A DNA stretch of 64,000 bases from JBBITI01 sp963735055 (GCA_963735055.1 CAVTJN010000003.1:30747-94746), one strand, 5' to 3'. Positions 1 through 9,215 are shown, counted from the first letter of the stretch. A program made the numbers and translations. Notes: a model not told the origin generated them from the letters alone.

Positions 1-2
1 TC

Positions 3-2588
3 CTGCCGCTGGTGAACCTGAGCCTGTCGGGCAACCTGTCACCGGAGCAACTCAAACAGATCGCAGACACGAAGATCGCGCCGCAGTTGGCCACGATCAA
101 GGGGGTACTCAGGGTTGATACGGAAGGCGGAGACAGAGACCAGGTCGTGATTTCGCCGGACCCCGACAAGATGAACCGGTATGGAATCTCGGTGGCCCAG
201 ATCGCGGGCCTTCTTGGAAACGGAAACTCGTCTCTTTCCGATATCCAAAACACCTCACTGGGCGTAAATGGCGCCAAGCTCTCAGATATAGCCTCGGTAA
301 GCAAGGGCCCGCCGCCACTGTCTTCCATCACCAGAACCAATGGTCTGCCCAGCGTGGGCATATCGGTAGTGAAGACGGAATCGGCGAATACGGTGCTGAC
401 CGCCAAAGCCATCAATGCCAAGCTGGAAGAGTTGAAAGGGCAACTCGGCGATGGCGTAAAGGTGACCACGATCTTCGACCAGTCAAATTTCATTAACTCC
501 AGTATCAGCCAGCTTTGGGAAAAGGCGGTCGTCGGTGGCCTGTTGGCGATACTGGTCGTCTTTGTCTTTCTCTGGGCGGTCCGGGCCTCGCTGGTAACCG
601 CGATCTCGATTCCGCTGAGCCTATTCATCGGATTCTTGTGCATGCGCCTGGCCGGGATCACGCTGAATATTCTAACGTTAATGGCAATGGCACTGGCAGT
701 AGGCAGGCTGATTGACGACAGCATCGTGATGGTGGAGATAATCTACCGTCGGATGCGCCAGGGGGAAGACTTCAAAGCGGCAGCGATTGGAGGCGCCAGA
801 GAGGTCGCCAATCCGATTACCACGGCGACGCTGGCGACGGTGGCCATTTTCATCCCCTTGATGTTCGTCGGCGGGATCGTGGGCCAGATGTTCGTCCCCT
901 TCGCCCTGACGGTGACTTTCGCGATGCTGGCCTCGTTGCTGGTGGCACTTACGATCATTCCCGCGCTTTCCAGGCTGCTCGCAAGCGCCAAACCAAAGGC
1001 AATCGCGCTGAGGGACAACTGGTACCAACGGTTCTACACCAAAGCGCTGAGATGGACCCTCGGTCACCGGGTCACGGTGGTCGTCGCAGCGGTTGTGCTG
1101 CTGTTTGGCAGCATGGGGCTGCTCTCCAGGACCGGGACGTCGTTCATGTCCGGCTCAATGGGTGAAGCAACGATCACAATCGGCATTACCCTGCCGCCCG
1201 GTGGTGACATCAGTGCCACGAGTGCCGCTACAGCCAAAGTCGAGGCCCTATTGAGCACCGATTCGTCGATAAGGAGTTTCCGTTCAAGCATCGGCGCTGC
1301 CGGTACTTCCATGGCCGGAATAATGAACGCCTCCCAGGGGGGAGGGGGTTCCAATACAGCGACCATCACCGTCTATTTGAAGTCTGACGCGGACCTGGAT
1401 CGGCAGATCGCAGTGATAGATCAGGCCTGCCAGGGCATCGTGCAGGACGGACTGGTGACCGTTGGCTCCGGTTCCGGGGGGGGGATGGGAGGCGGATTGT
1501 CATCTTCCAGTCTGAACCTCTCTATCCAGGGACAAGACCAGAAAGACATCGCCAATGTCACCGCACAGCTACTGGAGAACCTCCAGGACGTCAAAGGAAT
1601 CGCCGACCTGAAGAGCGATTTGACGACGGTGGTACCCAAACTGAATATCACCATCGACCCCGCCAGGGTGGCCACCGCCGGGTTGCCACCGGCCCAGATG
1701 GCGCAGTTGCAGCAGGAATTCGTGCTGCTGATGAATGGCGGAACACTGCCAGGGAAGGCGGTGACCATCGACGGTGAGATCTTCCCCATCTACATCAAGG
1801 CAGTAGCACCGGGCTTGAGCGGTGCTGAACAGGCAAAGAATTTGAAGATAGGTTTTCCCCAATCAGTCGCTCTCGGCAGTATTGCCGACGTTTCTGTTCT
1901 GGCATTGCCGTCGCACGTCAGTCACACTGATACGGCACTGTCAGCCACAATCACGGGCACGATAACAGAAAAGAATGTCGGAGCGGTCAACCGGAACGTT
2001 CAGAAGACAGTCGATGCTTTGCCGGCGCATCCCGGGGTAACCATCGTGACCTCCGGGATAGCCGAGGAAATGGCCAGCACCTTCTCCAGAATGCTTGTCG
2101 CCATCCTGATAGCCATCGCCATCGTACTTGTGATAGTGGTCCTTATGATGCGCTCCATCGTCAATCCGTTGATCATCATGGTCAGCCTGCCGCTGGCCTT
2201 CATCGGTTCCGTCCCCGCACTGCTCGTTAGCGGACACACCCTTGGCGTGTCCGCGCTGATGGGATTACTGATGCTGGTAGGCATCGTTTTGACAAACGCC
2301 ATCGTTCTGGTATCCATGGTGGAGCAACAACGTAAGAACGGTTTGACCATTAAGGACGCTCTCCTTGAAGGGGGTAGGGTCCGTTTGCGCCCGATACTGA
2401 TGACCGCTCTCACCACCATCCTGGCGATGGTGCCGATGGCACTGAGCGTCAGTTCCGGCACGGTGCTGAGCGCTGAGCTGGCGATTGTCGTAATCGGCGG
2501 CATGGTCAGTTCAACCTTCCTGACGCTATTCGTAATTCCGGCTGTCTACAGCCTGGTTCACCGGCCCGCCAAGCAATCAGGAGCCTGA
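3..2588 (+). CDS. RND efflux transporter permease, AcrB/HAE1 type (5' end outside window)
   Basis: Inner-membrane proton-driven efflux pump subunit. The reading frame is open from the first base, so the N-terminal helix and first porter segment are cut off; about 860 residues remain of a usual 1030-1050. Visible parts are the PN2/PC porter segments, then the central helix bundle with the TM4 motif GRLIDDSIVMVE, where the paired Asp residues are the proton relay of the family. A glycine-rich linker and a second porter pair follow, and the C-terminal bundle ends in VIPAVYSLV. An upstream membrane-fusion partner would be expected outside the window. The gene stops with TGA followed by TAG, just before a strong hairpin terminator. 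Confidence 0.93.
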   Translation: MPLVNLSLSGNLSPEQLKQIADTKIAPQLATIKGVLRVDTEGGDRDQVVISPDPDKMNRYGISVAQIAGLLGNGNSSLSDIQNTSLGVNGAKLSDIASVSKGPPPLSSITRTNGLPSVGISVVKTESANTVLTAKAINAKLEELKGQLGDGVKVTTIFDQSNFINSSISQLWEKAVVGGLLAILVVFVFLWAVRASLVTAISIPLSLFIGFLCMRLAGITLNILTLMAMALAVGRLIDDSIVMVEIIYRRMRQGEDFKAAAIGGAREVANPITTATLATVAIFIPLMFVGGIVGQMFVPFALTVTFAMLASLLVALTIIPALSRLLASAKPKAIALRDNWYQRFYTKALRWTLGHRVTVVVAAVVLLFGSMGLLSRTGTSFMSGSMGEATITIGITLPPGGDISATSAATAKVEALLSTDSSIRSFRSSIGAAGTSMAGIMNASQGGGGSNTATITVYLKSDADLDRQIAVIDQACQGIVQDGLVTVGSGSGGGMGGGLSSSSLNLSIQGQDQKDIANVTAQLLENLQDVKGIADLKSDLTTVVPKLNITIDPARVATAGLPPAQMAQLQQEFVLLMNGGTLPGKAVTIDGEIFPIYIKAVAPGLSGAEQAKNLKIGFPQSVALGSIADVSVLALPSHVSHTDTALSATITGTITEKNVGAVNRNVQKTVDALPAHPGVTIVTSGIAEEMASTFSRMLVAILIAIAIVLVIVVLMMRSIVNPLIIMVSLPLAFIGSVPALLVSGHTLGVSALMGLLMLVGIVLTNAIVLVSMVEQQRKNGLTIKDALLEGGRVRLRPILMTALTTILAMVPMALSVSSGTVLSAELAIVVIGGMVSSTFLTLFVIPAVYSLVHRPAKQSGA

Positions 2589-2645
2589 TAGTACCCCGGC
2601 AGAGCGCTGGAGAGGGATGATGGTTGGACGACGGCGTCCCCATGG

Positions 2646-2685
2646 CTAAATAAGAGAGGGGCTGCGCAGCCCCTCTCTTATTTAG
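2646..2685. terminator. 40-bp perfect palindrome, bidirectional terminator
   Basis: Two 20-base arms are exact reverse complements (left arm starts CTAAATAAGAGAGG, right arm ends TCTTATTTAG). The hairpin is GC-rich in the middle and A/T-rich at its base, and lies between the convergent RND gene and the small membrane gene, so it can end transcripts from both sides. Confidence 0.9.
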
Positions 2686-2703
2686 GTGTCTCTATCTCTC
2701 CGG

Positions 2704-2916
2704 CTAGTCGAGTTTCTTACGGACCCAGGCGACAAAGCCCGCGGCGAAGGCCAGTGAAACCGCGGCGAAAGTCCCGGCATAGTATTCCCATGGCGCTACG
2801 CCATCAGTCATGAATGAGTATCCCTGGATGATTCCCTGGAAGATCCACACGGTGAGGAGCTTCCACGCCGCCCCAAACCACAACCCCCAGAACGCGATCG
2901 TAAGAGCGAGCTTCAT
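2704..2916 (-). CDS. small membrane protein, two helices, unknown function
   Basis: A 70-residue protein starting MKLALTIAFWGLWFG. The ATG was chosen because GGAGGA lies 5 bases upstream; an upstream in-frame start has no ribosome site. It has one hydrophobic segment at about residues 3-25 and a second at about 45-64, ending in a basic tail (VRKKLD). No family recognised. It is convergent with the RND gene across the palindromic terminator, with no partner on its own strand. Confidence 0.6.
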   Translation of the reverse strand: MKLALTIAFWGLWFGAAWKLLTVWIFQGIIQGYSFMTDGVAPWEYYAGTFAAVSLAFAAGFVAWVRKKLD

Positions 2917-3100
2917 GATTCCTCCTTCCAGAATATTGCCTGGAGAGTATATTCGCCGGCACACCTTATGTCAATGACGAGGGCGTTCATCGTAAGCCCC
3001 GGGAAGTCAGGAAGCGGCACTAGTCGGCTTCGCCTGAACATCCGGACCGCCGCGGACTATGATAATAGAAGGGCATTATTACCGAAGATGAGGTGTCGAA

Positions 3101-3310
3101 ATGAAGATCAGTGCTCGTAACATTCTCAAGGGAAAGGTCACCCAAATGAAGCCGGGAGCAGTCAATACCGAGGTAGTCATTGAGCTTCCGGGCGGACAAC
3201 AGGTAGTCTCAATCATTACCAAAGCATCAGCGGAAGGCCTGGGCCTGGCGGTGGGCAAGGCGGCGTACGCCGTTGTCAAAGCGTCGAGTGTAATGATCGC
3301 GGTGGACTAG
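3101..3310 (+). CDS. mop: molybdenum-pterin binding protein, single TOBE (Mop) domain
   Basis: A 69-residue single TOBE domain that opens MKISARNILKGKV, as typical Mop/molbindin proteins do, followed by the GAVNTEVVIEL and KASAEGLGLAVG segments that build the oxyanion site between subunits. Family members form hexamers that store or buffer molybdate or tungstate in the cytoplasm. It faces the Mo/W ABC importer tail to tail (26 bases between stops), which supports a molybdate or tungstate role. Its start follows GATGAGGTGTCGAA, a usable ribosome site. Confidence 0.92.
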   Translation: MKISARNILKGKVTQMKPGAVNTEVVIELPGGQQVVSIITKASAEGLGLAVGKAAYAVVKASSVMIAVD

Positions 3311-3335
3311 CGTTCACAACTGAGTCCCTTGGGCC

Positions 3336-4379
3336 TCAGAACACATGGACAGAATCGGGGTAGAAGGTGATCCTGACATCCTGACCCGGGGCTAGCCCCA
3401 TCTCGGTTAACCTGTGGCGGGGAACCAGGCATCGTATCTCCGGGGGCACGTCCACGATCACGTAGGACGCCGTCCCCCGGTCTTCGATGCGTGCTACGCG
3501 ACCGGTCAGATTATTGGGGCGGTCACCACCTGAGAGATCTCGGGAAAGGTCAATGTCATCCGGTCTTATGCAGGCGTGTCCTGCCCCCAGCTTCTGAGAG
3601 GACGTAACCAGTGCCATTCCACCCGAACGAAAAGTGCTTATCTCGCTCTCCCGGCTTAGCTCCCCGGACAGGATATTCCGCACCATTGCAAAGCGGGCAA
3701 CGAACTCCGAATTTGGCCGCCGAAAGATTTCGTCAGGCGTTCCCACCTGCCTGATCCGGCCGTCACCGATAACGGCGATGTGTTTCCCCAGCGCCATGGC
3801 TTCATCGAAGTCATGAGTAACATGGACTACGGTGACATCGAGTTCCTGCTGGATCCGCTTCAGTTCAAGTTGCAGTCCTTCACGGTTCTCGGGATCCAAG
3901 GCACTCAGCGGCTCATCCAGCAGAAGCAGGCGCGGTCCGATCGCGAGAGCGCGGGCGAGAGCGACTCGCTGCTTCTCCCCGCCACTCAGCTTCCCCGGCT
4001 TCCGGTCCAGCAGGTGTCCCACTTTCACCAACGAGACAATATCGCTTAGCGCCTTGCTCATGGCAGGCCCGGTCCGGCGTCTGACCCTCAGGCCGAAAAG
4101 AATATTCTCGGCAACGCTGAGGTGGGGAAACAGGGCACAATCCTGATAGACCATGCCGACGTTGCGTCTCTCCGGTTCAAGTGCTGTTGCGTCTGCATCG
4201 CCAATCCATATTCCGCCAAAGTCAACGCCGTGTAACCCGGCAATCGTCTCCAGTAAGAGCGTCTTTCCTGCCCCGCTCGGCCCGACCAGCATGAAGTAGT
4301 CACCCGCGTCGACCTCAAGATTCACATCTCTCAAGGCGAAGTGCCGGAACTCAACACTTACCCCACGAAGACTAAGCAC
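3336..4379 (-). CDS. molybdate/tungstate ABC importer, ATP-binding subunit (ModC/WtpC)
   Basis: A 347-residue ABC ATPase with Walker A GPSGAGKT (about residues 33-40), signature LSGGEKQRVALARAL, Walker B LLLLDEPLSALD, and a C-terminal TOBE-type regulatory domain (about 280-347) as in ModC, WtpC and CysA. It powers oxyanion import at the inner membrane. It starts with GTG and overlaps the permease gene by 8 bases, so the two are translationally coupled. Anion choice (Mo or W) cannot be read from the ATPase; the binding protein looks WtpA-like. Last gene of the operon that begins with the lipoprotein at 7947. Confidence 0.9.
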   Translation of the reverse strand: MLSLRGVSVEFRHFALRDVNLEVDAGDYFMLVGPSGAGKTLLLETIAGLHGVDFGGIWIGDADATALEPERRNVGMVYQDCALFPHLSVAENILFGLRVRRRTGPAMSKALSDIVSLVKVGHLLDRKPGKLSGGEKQRVALARALAIGPRLLLLDEPLSALDPENREGLQLELKRIQQELDVTVVHVTHDFDEAMALGKHIAVIGDGRIRQVGTPDEIFRRPNSEFVARFAMVRNILSGELSRESEISTFRSGGMALVTSSQKLGAGHACIRPDDIDLSRDLSGGDRPNNLTGRVARIEDRGTASYVIVDVPPEIRCLVPRHRLTEMGLAPGQDVRITFYPDSVHVF

Positions 4380-5196
4380 TCTCTTGACCGCGCCTCAGTA
4401 GAGTCCGGACCCCAACGAAGATTACAGCGCAGACGATGATCAACAAGGCGGCCACGGGAACTGCCTGGGCAAGCCCGTAACTCTCGAACCGCTGGTAAAT
4501 GAGGGTGGGCGTGACCATAGGATAGTAGGTCAGGATGACCACGGCGCCGAACTCGCTGATGCCACGCGCCCACATCATTAGACTCCCGGCCACGATGCTG
4601 CGCCATGCCAGCGGAAAGGTGACGCGGCGAAAGGCCTGCCACGGCGAAGCCCCCAAGGTACGCGACACTTTCTCCAGTCGGACATCGACTTTTTTGAAAC
4701 CTTCCTTGGCCGCGTTTATCAGGAAAGGAACACTTACAAACAGCATGGCGATTACTATGCCCGCCAGCGAATCCACAAAACTGATGCCGATGGCATTGAA
4801 CCACTTACCCACCAGGAAATTACGGCCGAACACGAACAGCAGCGCGATCCCGGCGGCCGTGTGCGGCACAACGATCGGGAGATCGATGAGACCTTCGATG
4901 GCGCTCTTCCCGGGGAAGTCATATCGGGCGAGAAGGTAGGCCAGGGGCACCCCCAGCAGGAAACCGATGACCGTCGTAATTAAGGCGGCATAGAGAGTAA
5001 GGGCAATCGAGTTGATCGTGGTCGAGTCTGTCAGTGCCTGCCACAGGGATTCTTTGTCGGAAAGAAGGACCACCTTGGCCAACGGTGTCAGAATGAACAG
5101 GACAATGAGAAGACTCAGAATGATGAAAAATACCAGGAACCGGTATCGGTGAAGGAATCGCCCGCCCTTGCGTGCCGGTTTGCGAGTCGCTGCCAA
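4372..5196 (-). CDS. molybdate/tungstate ABC importer, permease (ModB/WtpB)
   Basis: A 274-residue permease with about six membrane helices and the cytoplasmic EAA loop that contacts the ATPase (ASPWQAFRRVTFPLAWRSI). The EFGAVVILTYYP segment is typical of the ModB/CysT group. The start is a TTG with AGGAGG 5 bases upstream; an ATG one base away is out of frame. It sits 9 bases after the binding protein gene and overlaps the ATPase gene. Together they form a type I importer for molybdate or tungstate. Confidence 0.9.
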   Translation of the reverse strand: MAATRKPARKGGRFLHRYRFLVFFIILSLLIVLFILTPLAKVVLLSDKESLWQALTDSTTINSIALTLYAALITTVIGFLLGVPLAYLLARYDFPGKSAIEGLIDLPIVVPHTAAGIALLFVFGRNFLVGKWFNAIGISFVDSLAGIVIAMLFVSVPFLINAAKEGFKKVDVRLEKVSRTLGASPWQAFRRVTFPLAWRSIVAGSLMMWARGISEFGAVVILTYYPMVTPTLIYQRFESYGLAQAVPVAALLIIVCAVIFVGVRTLLRRGQESA

Positions 5197-5205
5197 GCAT
5201 TCCTC

Positions 5206-6345
5206 CTAGCGAAACAGCGGTTTAAGCGAGTCGGGCAGGGCGTCGACGTTATCACATTCGGGCGGGACCAGTTCCGGATGATCGCATTCGTTGAATATGC
5301 GCTGGCCATCCGGTCCGAGGACGAATTGAAGGAACCTGGCAGCTTCTTCTTTGTGCTTTGAATTGCTGGCAATGGTGAGTCCGTAACCGATGGGTAGCCC
5401 TTCAAACACCGGCTCGACTGTCTTGAAACGGCGGAAGTCCAACTTGACCACCGCCTTAGCATAATTGCCTGAAAAGCTCTTGTCACCGAGATTGATTTCG
5501 GGAGGTAATTCAAGATACTTCAGGTTGTGTTGAAGGACAACGCTCTTATAGTCGAACGTGTAGTCAACGTCGTTGGATTCCAGCAGCGCCAGAAGCTGCA
5601 TATTGGCGCCGCGCAGGTACATGCGGTTGGTGGACGGCTCCAGCAGTTCCGGAACCGAGATGGTAGTTATCCCATTTCGTACCGAGGCCGTGATCGGCCA
5701 GCGGAAACAACTGCCGATCATGTCGCTCAGGATATTCTCCCGGCGATAGTAGGACTCGGCGAGGACATCCAGCATGAGCGTCCGGTAGCCGACCGCGTCC
5801 ATGCGGGGGTCGGCCAACCCAAAACGGACATCCGGCCGCGAGACGATCTCATACCAGTTGCCGGCGTTGAGTTCGGCGGCATACTTGCTTTGTGAAGTGT
5901 AGGCCAGGACCATGGTATTGGTGGCCGGCTTGATGAACCAGTCCGCGTAAGGCCGGCCGTCCGGCATGGTGGTGGCATACATGAGCATCGGTATCAGGGC
6001 ATAGTCGGCCACGGCGACGACGTCCACGTCCTGGCCGAGTTCGGTGACCTGCCGGATCACCTGGATGCTGCCGTGCGCCTGGATTTCAACGTCGATATCC
6101 GGATTCTGTTTCTCGAACTCCTTCTCAATCCGGCCGAAGGGGACCATGAGGCTGTCTGCCTCGAACAACACCAGTTTCGTCTTTGATGACGCCGCCGCGG
6201 AAGGATCGGTCTCAGGGCTACCGCGGCAACCCATCACTGACGGACTGATCAACGTTATCAGGCAGGTGAGAAGGAGGCTGTGAACCAATGCTCCCCTGAT
6301 CCGACCGGCTATTTTGTAACGGGAGCGTTGCGCTCTTTCCGGCAC
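5206..6345 (-). CDS. tungstate/molybdate ABC importer, binding lipoprotein (WtpA-like)
   Basis: A 379-residue extracytoplasmic binding protein. The chosen GTG start has AGAAGGAGG 5 bases upstream; the frame extends further but no better site exists. The N-terminus carries basic residues, a hydrophobic segment and a lipobox ending MGC, so it is probably membrane anchored. The mature part opens KTKLVLFEADSLMVPF and later has HGSIQVIRQVTELGQDVDVVA, the pattern of WtpA/ModA-type proteins where the Ser residues bind the oxyanion. The WtpA type is known to prefer tungstate, which fits the tungsten AOR encoded at 47803. Confidence 0.88.
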   Translation of the reverse strand: MPERAQRSRYKIAGRIRGALVHSLLLTCLITLISPSVMGCRGSPETDPSAAASSKTKLVLFEADSLMVPFGRIEKEFEKQNPDIDVEIQAHGSIQVIRQVTELGQDVDVVAVADYALIPMLMYATTMPDGRPYADWFIKPATNTMVLAYTSQSKYAAELNAGNWYEIVSRPDVRFGLADPRMDAVGYRTLMLDVLAESYYRRENILSDMIGSCFRWPITASVRNGITTISVPELLEPSTNRMYLRGANMQLLALLESNDVDYTFDYKSVVLQHNLKYLELPPEINLGDKSFSGNYAKAVVKLDFRRFKTVEPVFEGLPIGYGLTIASNSKHKEEAARFLQFVLGPDGQRIFNECDHPELVPPECDNVDALPDSLKPLFR

Positions 6346-6375
6346 GAAGGCCTCCTTCTCACCCTGATGAACCAA

Positions 6376-7947
6376 CTACTTGTTTGAAATGACTTCGATC
6401 TTAGTTACGATCTTGACCCACGCGGAACCGTCGCTGACCAGTTTGTCCACACAGAGTATTCCAAGCGAGACGGGGCCGTTTGCGCTGTCCAGCGGCGCCC
6501 CGCCAACCGAATAGACCAGTGCGATGACCGGCTTGGAAGTGGGCGTGGCGGCCGCCCCGGTTGTGTCGTAGGTGGTGACCGTTCCGTTCACGATCTGGTC
6601 GTAGGTGAGCGTCTTGCTGAAACCATCGGAAGCGGTGACCTTGACACTCTGGTCGGCAGTAAGGACCGAACTCGCCCCGCCGGCCGCGTTGACCACCACC
6701 AGCAGGGGCACGCCCACATAGGTGAACGGCCCGGTAATGACGCCGGTCTTATTCTTGGTACCGCCGTTGCCGCTGTAGGGCTGGAATTTCTGCAGCGCCG
6801 CCAGCGAGTATTCTACCGTCTTGGTCCCGTTGACCACGGTCAGGACCGTCGGGCCGGCTGCCGAGCTCGGGGTAGTGGTGGGAGCGGCGGTTGGGGCGGT
6901 GGTGGGTGCGACAGTGGCCGTTGAACCGCCGGCGGATAATTCCAGCTTTATCTTGGTGATCTGGCCGACCATTTGAGACTTCTGCAGCGTACTGCCCACC
7001 AGTCTCAGAGGCCACTGGTTATCGGGAAGGGGGCTGCCGTCTCGCTTGTAGGCAACGATCAGTGCGTTGTTCCGCTTTACTTGAGCGGCGGTGAACTCCT
7101 GAACGGTGCCATCTGAGGCGCGCACGTGGACTGCATAGCCTTTGTCCGCCACTGCGTCACTGAAGGCATCTCCTTTGTGGGTATCGGAGGCGTCATCGAC
7201 TCTGCCGGCGAAATACCAGAGAGGCACGCCTTCCCAGACCCGGTTCTGGTCGTCGGTCCACTTCACTCCGTGACAGCCGATGGCAGAGCAGGACTCGAAA
7301 GTCGCCTGGTCGATGGACTCGTTGATAGCTCCCTCCAGCTGCAGAGACCAAGCTTTCACGGTGGGTACAACTTCGATCTTCTGGGTCCACTTCACCCACC
7401 AGTGCCCGTCGGTGACCTGGGTCTTGGACGTCATGATGCCAAGTCGCAGGGGGCCGACCGTATCGTCGAGCGGCTTACCGGCCTCTTCGTAAGCCACGAA
7501 AACGACGGGTTTGCTGGTGGAAGCAACCTCTTTGCCCGTGGTGCCGTCCAGGATGGGAAAACCACTGCCCTGCGTTACCTGATTGTAAGAAAGGGTCATC
7601 GCGTAGCCGTCTTTGGCAGAAACCCTTACGGCATCGTTTTCAGTGATTCCACCGACTGCCTTCAGCAGTTCCGTCATGGCCACGCCCTTATACTCACTGG
7701 GCCCGGTAATAGTCCCGGTACTGGACATCTGCCCCGCCCACCCCGTAGTCGCCCCGATCGCCTTCAACGATGACATCGTATAGGTGCTCGTCTGGGTACC
7801 TTTGACGATAGTCAGGACTGTGGTGGTTCCGACCGATGCGGGAGAGGCTGCTTCGTTGCAGCCAGCCAAAGTGGAGGCCAGCAACGTTGCTGCCAGTACC
7901 CACGCGGCCAGAAATGATCGATGTTTACTGTTCCGAACCTGTATCAT
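6376..7947 (-). CDS. lipoprotein with three molybdopterin-oxidoreductase-like domains
   Basis: A 523-residue protein starting at the ATG (MIQVRNSKHR) with AGGAG 8 bases upstream. A signal segment ends in a lipobox (STLAGC). Three copies of a sulfite-oxidase-fold-like domain follow. Domains 1 and 3 are alike (TITGPSEYKGVAMTELL and VITGPFTYVGVPLLVVV; both end near WVK..TKIEV). Domain 2 is closer to the enzyme family (WEGVPLWYFAG, PLPDNQWPLRLVG) and holds a CSAIGCHG cysteine cluster near where the cofactor Cys would be. A Thr/Pro/Ala linker separates domains 2 and 3. It heads the Mo/W importer operon, 30 bases before the binding protein gene. It may bind Mo/W cofactor or metal at the outer face; enzyme activity is not established. 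Confidence 0.75.
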   Translation of the reverse strand: MIQVRNSKHRSFLAAWVLAATLLASTLAGCNEAASPASVGTTTVLTIVKGTQTSTYTMSSLKAIGATTGWAGQMSSTGTITGPSEYKGVAMTELLKAVGGITENDAVRVSAKDGYAMTLSYNQVTQGSGFPILDGTTGKEVASTSKPVVFVAYEEAGKPLDDTVGPLRLGIMTSKTQVTDGHWWVKWTQKIEVVPTVKAWSLQLEGAINESIDQATFESCSAIGCHGVKWTDDQNRVWEGVPLWYFAGRVDDASDTHKGDAFSDAVADKGYAVHVRASDGTVQEFTAAQVKRNNALIVAYKRDGSPLPDNQWPLRLVGSTLQKSQMVGQITKIKLELSAGGSTATVAPTTAPTAAPTTTPSSAAGPTVLTVVNGTKTVEYSLAALQKFQPYSGNGGTKNKTGVITGPFTYVGVPLLVVVNAAGGASSVLTADQSVKVTASDGFSKTLTYDQIVNGTVTTYDTTGAAATPTSKPVIALVYSVGGAPLDSANGPVSLGILCVDKLVSDGSAWVKIVTKIEVISNK

Positions 7948-7959
7948 TCTTTCCACTCC

Positions 7960-8420
7960 TATTAGAATCCGTTACGCCGGCGTGCCTAGCGCCCGTTTCA
8001 GCCAGAGTTGAATATGGTCATCATCACTCTCCTCTTCAGGACGCACCGGCCAGGGCCGTCAATTTCAGTCAGATTGCGGGAGGCCAAAGCACAAAACTCA
8101 TTGCGGCTTCGTGATTCTGCGGCAATGAAATGTCGACTGGTTCCGGAATAGTCGTGTCTAGTTTCGCCACGTTCACTATCCGGGTGAATTCGCGGTGTAC
8201 CGGGTTCTGGCCGGAGTGACCCGAACCCGGTACCGCCGCCTGCACGAAGGAGAGACCGGACACCTGGCGCAGGGCCGTTCAAGACCTGCGCCAGAGAGAC
8301 TCGCGTCTGCTGTCTACTGAGTTGGCAGAGCCTCGACGTGGCAGCAATCTTCTTCTCGTCGCCCGTTACCCAGGAAAGACACCGCCGGCGCGCCTTAGCC
8401 ACTCTGGATCCCTTCGGGGC
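7960..8420 (-). other. long leader between RNA element and lipoprotein gene; no confident gene
   Basis: About 460 bases of the presumed transcript lie between the terminator hairpin (8424-8453) and the lipoprotein gene. A frame opening with TTG at 8474, 8 bases after the AAGGAG of the RNA element, stays open to 7998, but its composition is Arg/Ser-rich and unlike a conserved protein. A second frame (8069-8263) ends SFVLWPPAI. Either could be the remnant of a broken gene once controlled by the leader. I see no second promoter that stands out. Confidence 0.35.
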
Positions 8421-8423
8421 AAC

Positions 8424-8453
8424 AAAAAAGGCGCCCGCAGTTGTGCGCACGCC
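8424..8453 (-). terminator. intrinsic terminator downstream of the structured leader
   Basis: On the minus strand a 10-bp stem (GGCGTGCGCA against TGCGGGCGCC, one G-G mismatch and one wobble) with loop CAAC is followed directly by six T. It lies about 30 bases after the 3' end of the RNA element at 8483, the usual position of the expression platform of a transcription-terminating riboswitch. Confidence 0.75.
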
Positions 8454-8482
8454 TTCACGGCCCTTTGTACTCAATCTCTTGC

Positions 8483-8600
8483 TCTCCTTTCCAATACGGG
8501 AGGCATCGCCGTTTCCGGCGGCACCCTTGGTCCCGGCTGTCTCGGGACTGCGGCTACGGACCCTGGCAGTTTGCTTTAGGCGTCGTAGCTCGAAGAGGAC
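8483..8600 (-). promoter_or_regulatory. structured RNA leader A, Moco/Tuco-riboswitch-like
   Basis: Shares an ordered set of blocks with leader B at 10495-10610. Read on the minus strand these are CTCTTCGAGC, CCTAAA, CAGGGT, GCCG, a variable hairpin, GGAAAC, CCTCCC and GGAAAGGAGA, with near-equal spacing. The CCTCC block can pair with the terminal GGAG. The pattern and the Mo/W context suit the molybdenum/tungsten-cofactor riboswitch, but class assignment is from memory. It precedes a T-run terminator and, further on, the Mo/W importer operon. Confidence 0.6.
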
Positions 8601-8627
8601 ATATTCAATTCGATATCTGCTGTAACG

Positions 8628-9215
8628 TTAACCCGATATTCGTTTGAAGCCGTACCGGGCCGTCTTCACAATGGCCCAGCCGATAATGCCCGCGGCAACC
8701 CCGAACACAGCATGAAGGGCCGCTGAGTTCAGGAACCCCACGAATATGAAGTGCTTGGTCACGCTGGCGGTTACGGCGGCGTAGACGATGAATCCGTACT
8801 TCGCCATGTGAGCGACCAAGGCAGATAACGCCGCCCCGACCGGGTTCTCCACGCTCATCTTGGGGAGTCTCGTCATTACGTCCAGTAACAGGCCGGAGGC
8901 GCCGTAGAGAAGGACATTGTAGCCGAAAGTATGCTCCAATCCGAATGGGATGCCCCAGGCTGCGACCCCCAGGCCGGTAAGCGTCCCGGTGAGTTCGGTC
9001 TTCACTACCGACCGTCCGATGACCATCGCCGTCAGCCAGAAGACGGCACTGCTCCCGGGAATACCCATCGAAGGATGGAGGCGCTTGGCCACCGCGGTCA
9101 AGGCGGAAAAGCCAACGATGAGCAGTAATTTCAACAACAAGCGCGTTCGCTTGTCCGACCAGAGTCTGGATGCGATGCGGTCTTGGGGTATGGTCCCCAC
9201 ACGCGCTGAAGTCAT
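8628..9215 (-). CDS. membrane protein resembling ECF-transporter substrate-binding (S) component
   Basis: A 195-residue protein with about five or six hydrophobic segments, small-residue rich (GIPGSSAVFWLTAMVIGRSV, ASGLLLDVM). Size and helix pattern match ECF S-components, which capture vitamins, metals or cofactors in the membrane and use shared energising ATPases encoded elsewhere; none are in this window. Its ATG overlaps the stop of the TiaS-like gene (TAATG), so it is the last gene of the three-gene operon behind leader B. The substrate is unknown; a molybdopterin-related compound is a guess from the operon only. Confidence 0.55.
   Translation of the reverse strand: MTSARVGTIPQDRIASRLWSDKRTRLLLKLLLIVGFSALTAVAKRLHPSMGIPGSSAVFWLTAMVIGRSVVKTELTGTLTGLGVAAWGIPFGLEHTFGYNVLLYGASGLLLDVMTRLPKMSVENPVGAALSALVAHMAKYGFIVYAAVTASVTKHFIFVGFLNSAALHAVFGVAAGIIGWAIVKTARYGFKRISG

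Noticed and set aside
12..2588. RND gene beginning with GTG at base 12
   Set aside because: The frame is open to the window edge and the protein lacks the N-terminal helix and PN1 segment, so the gene starts outside.
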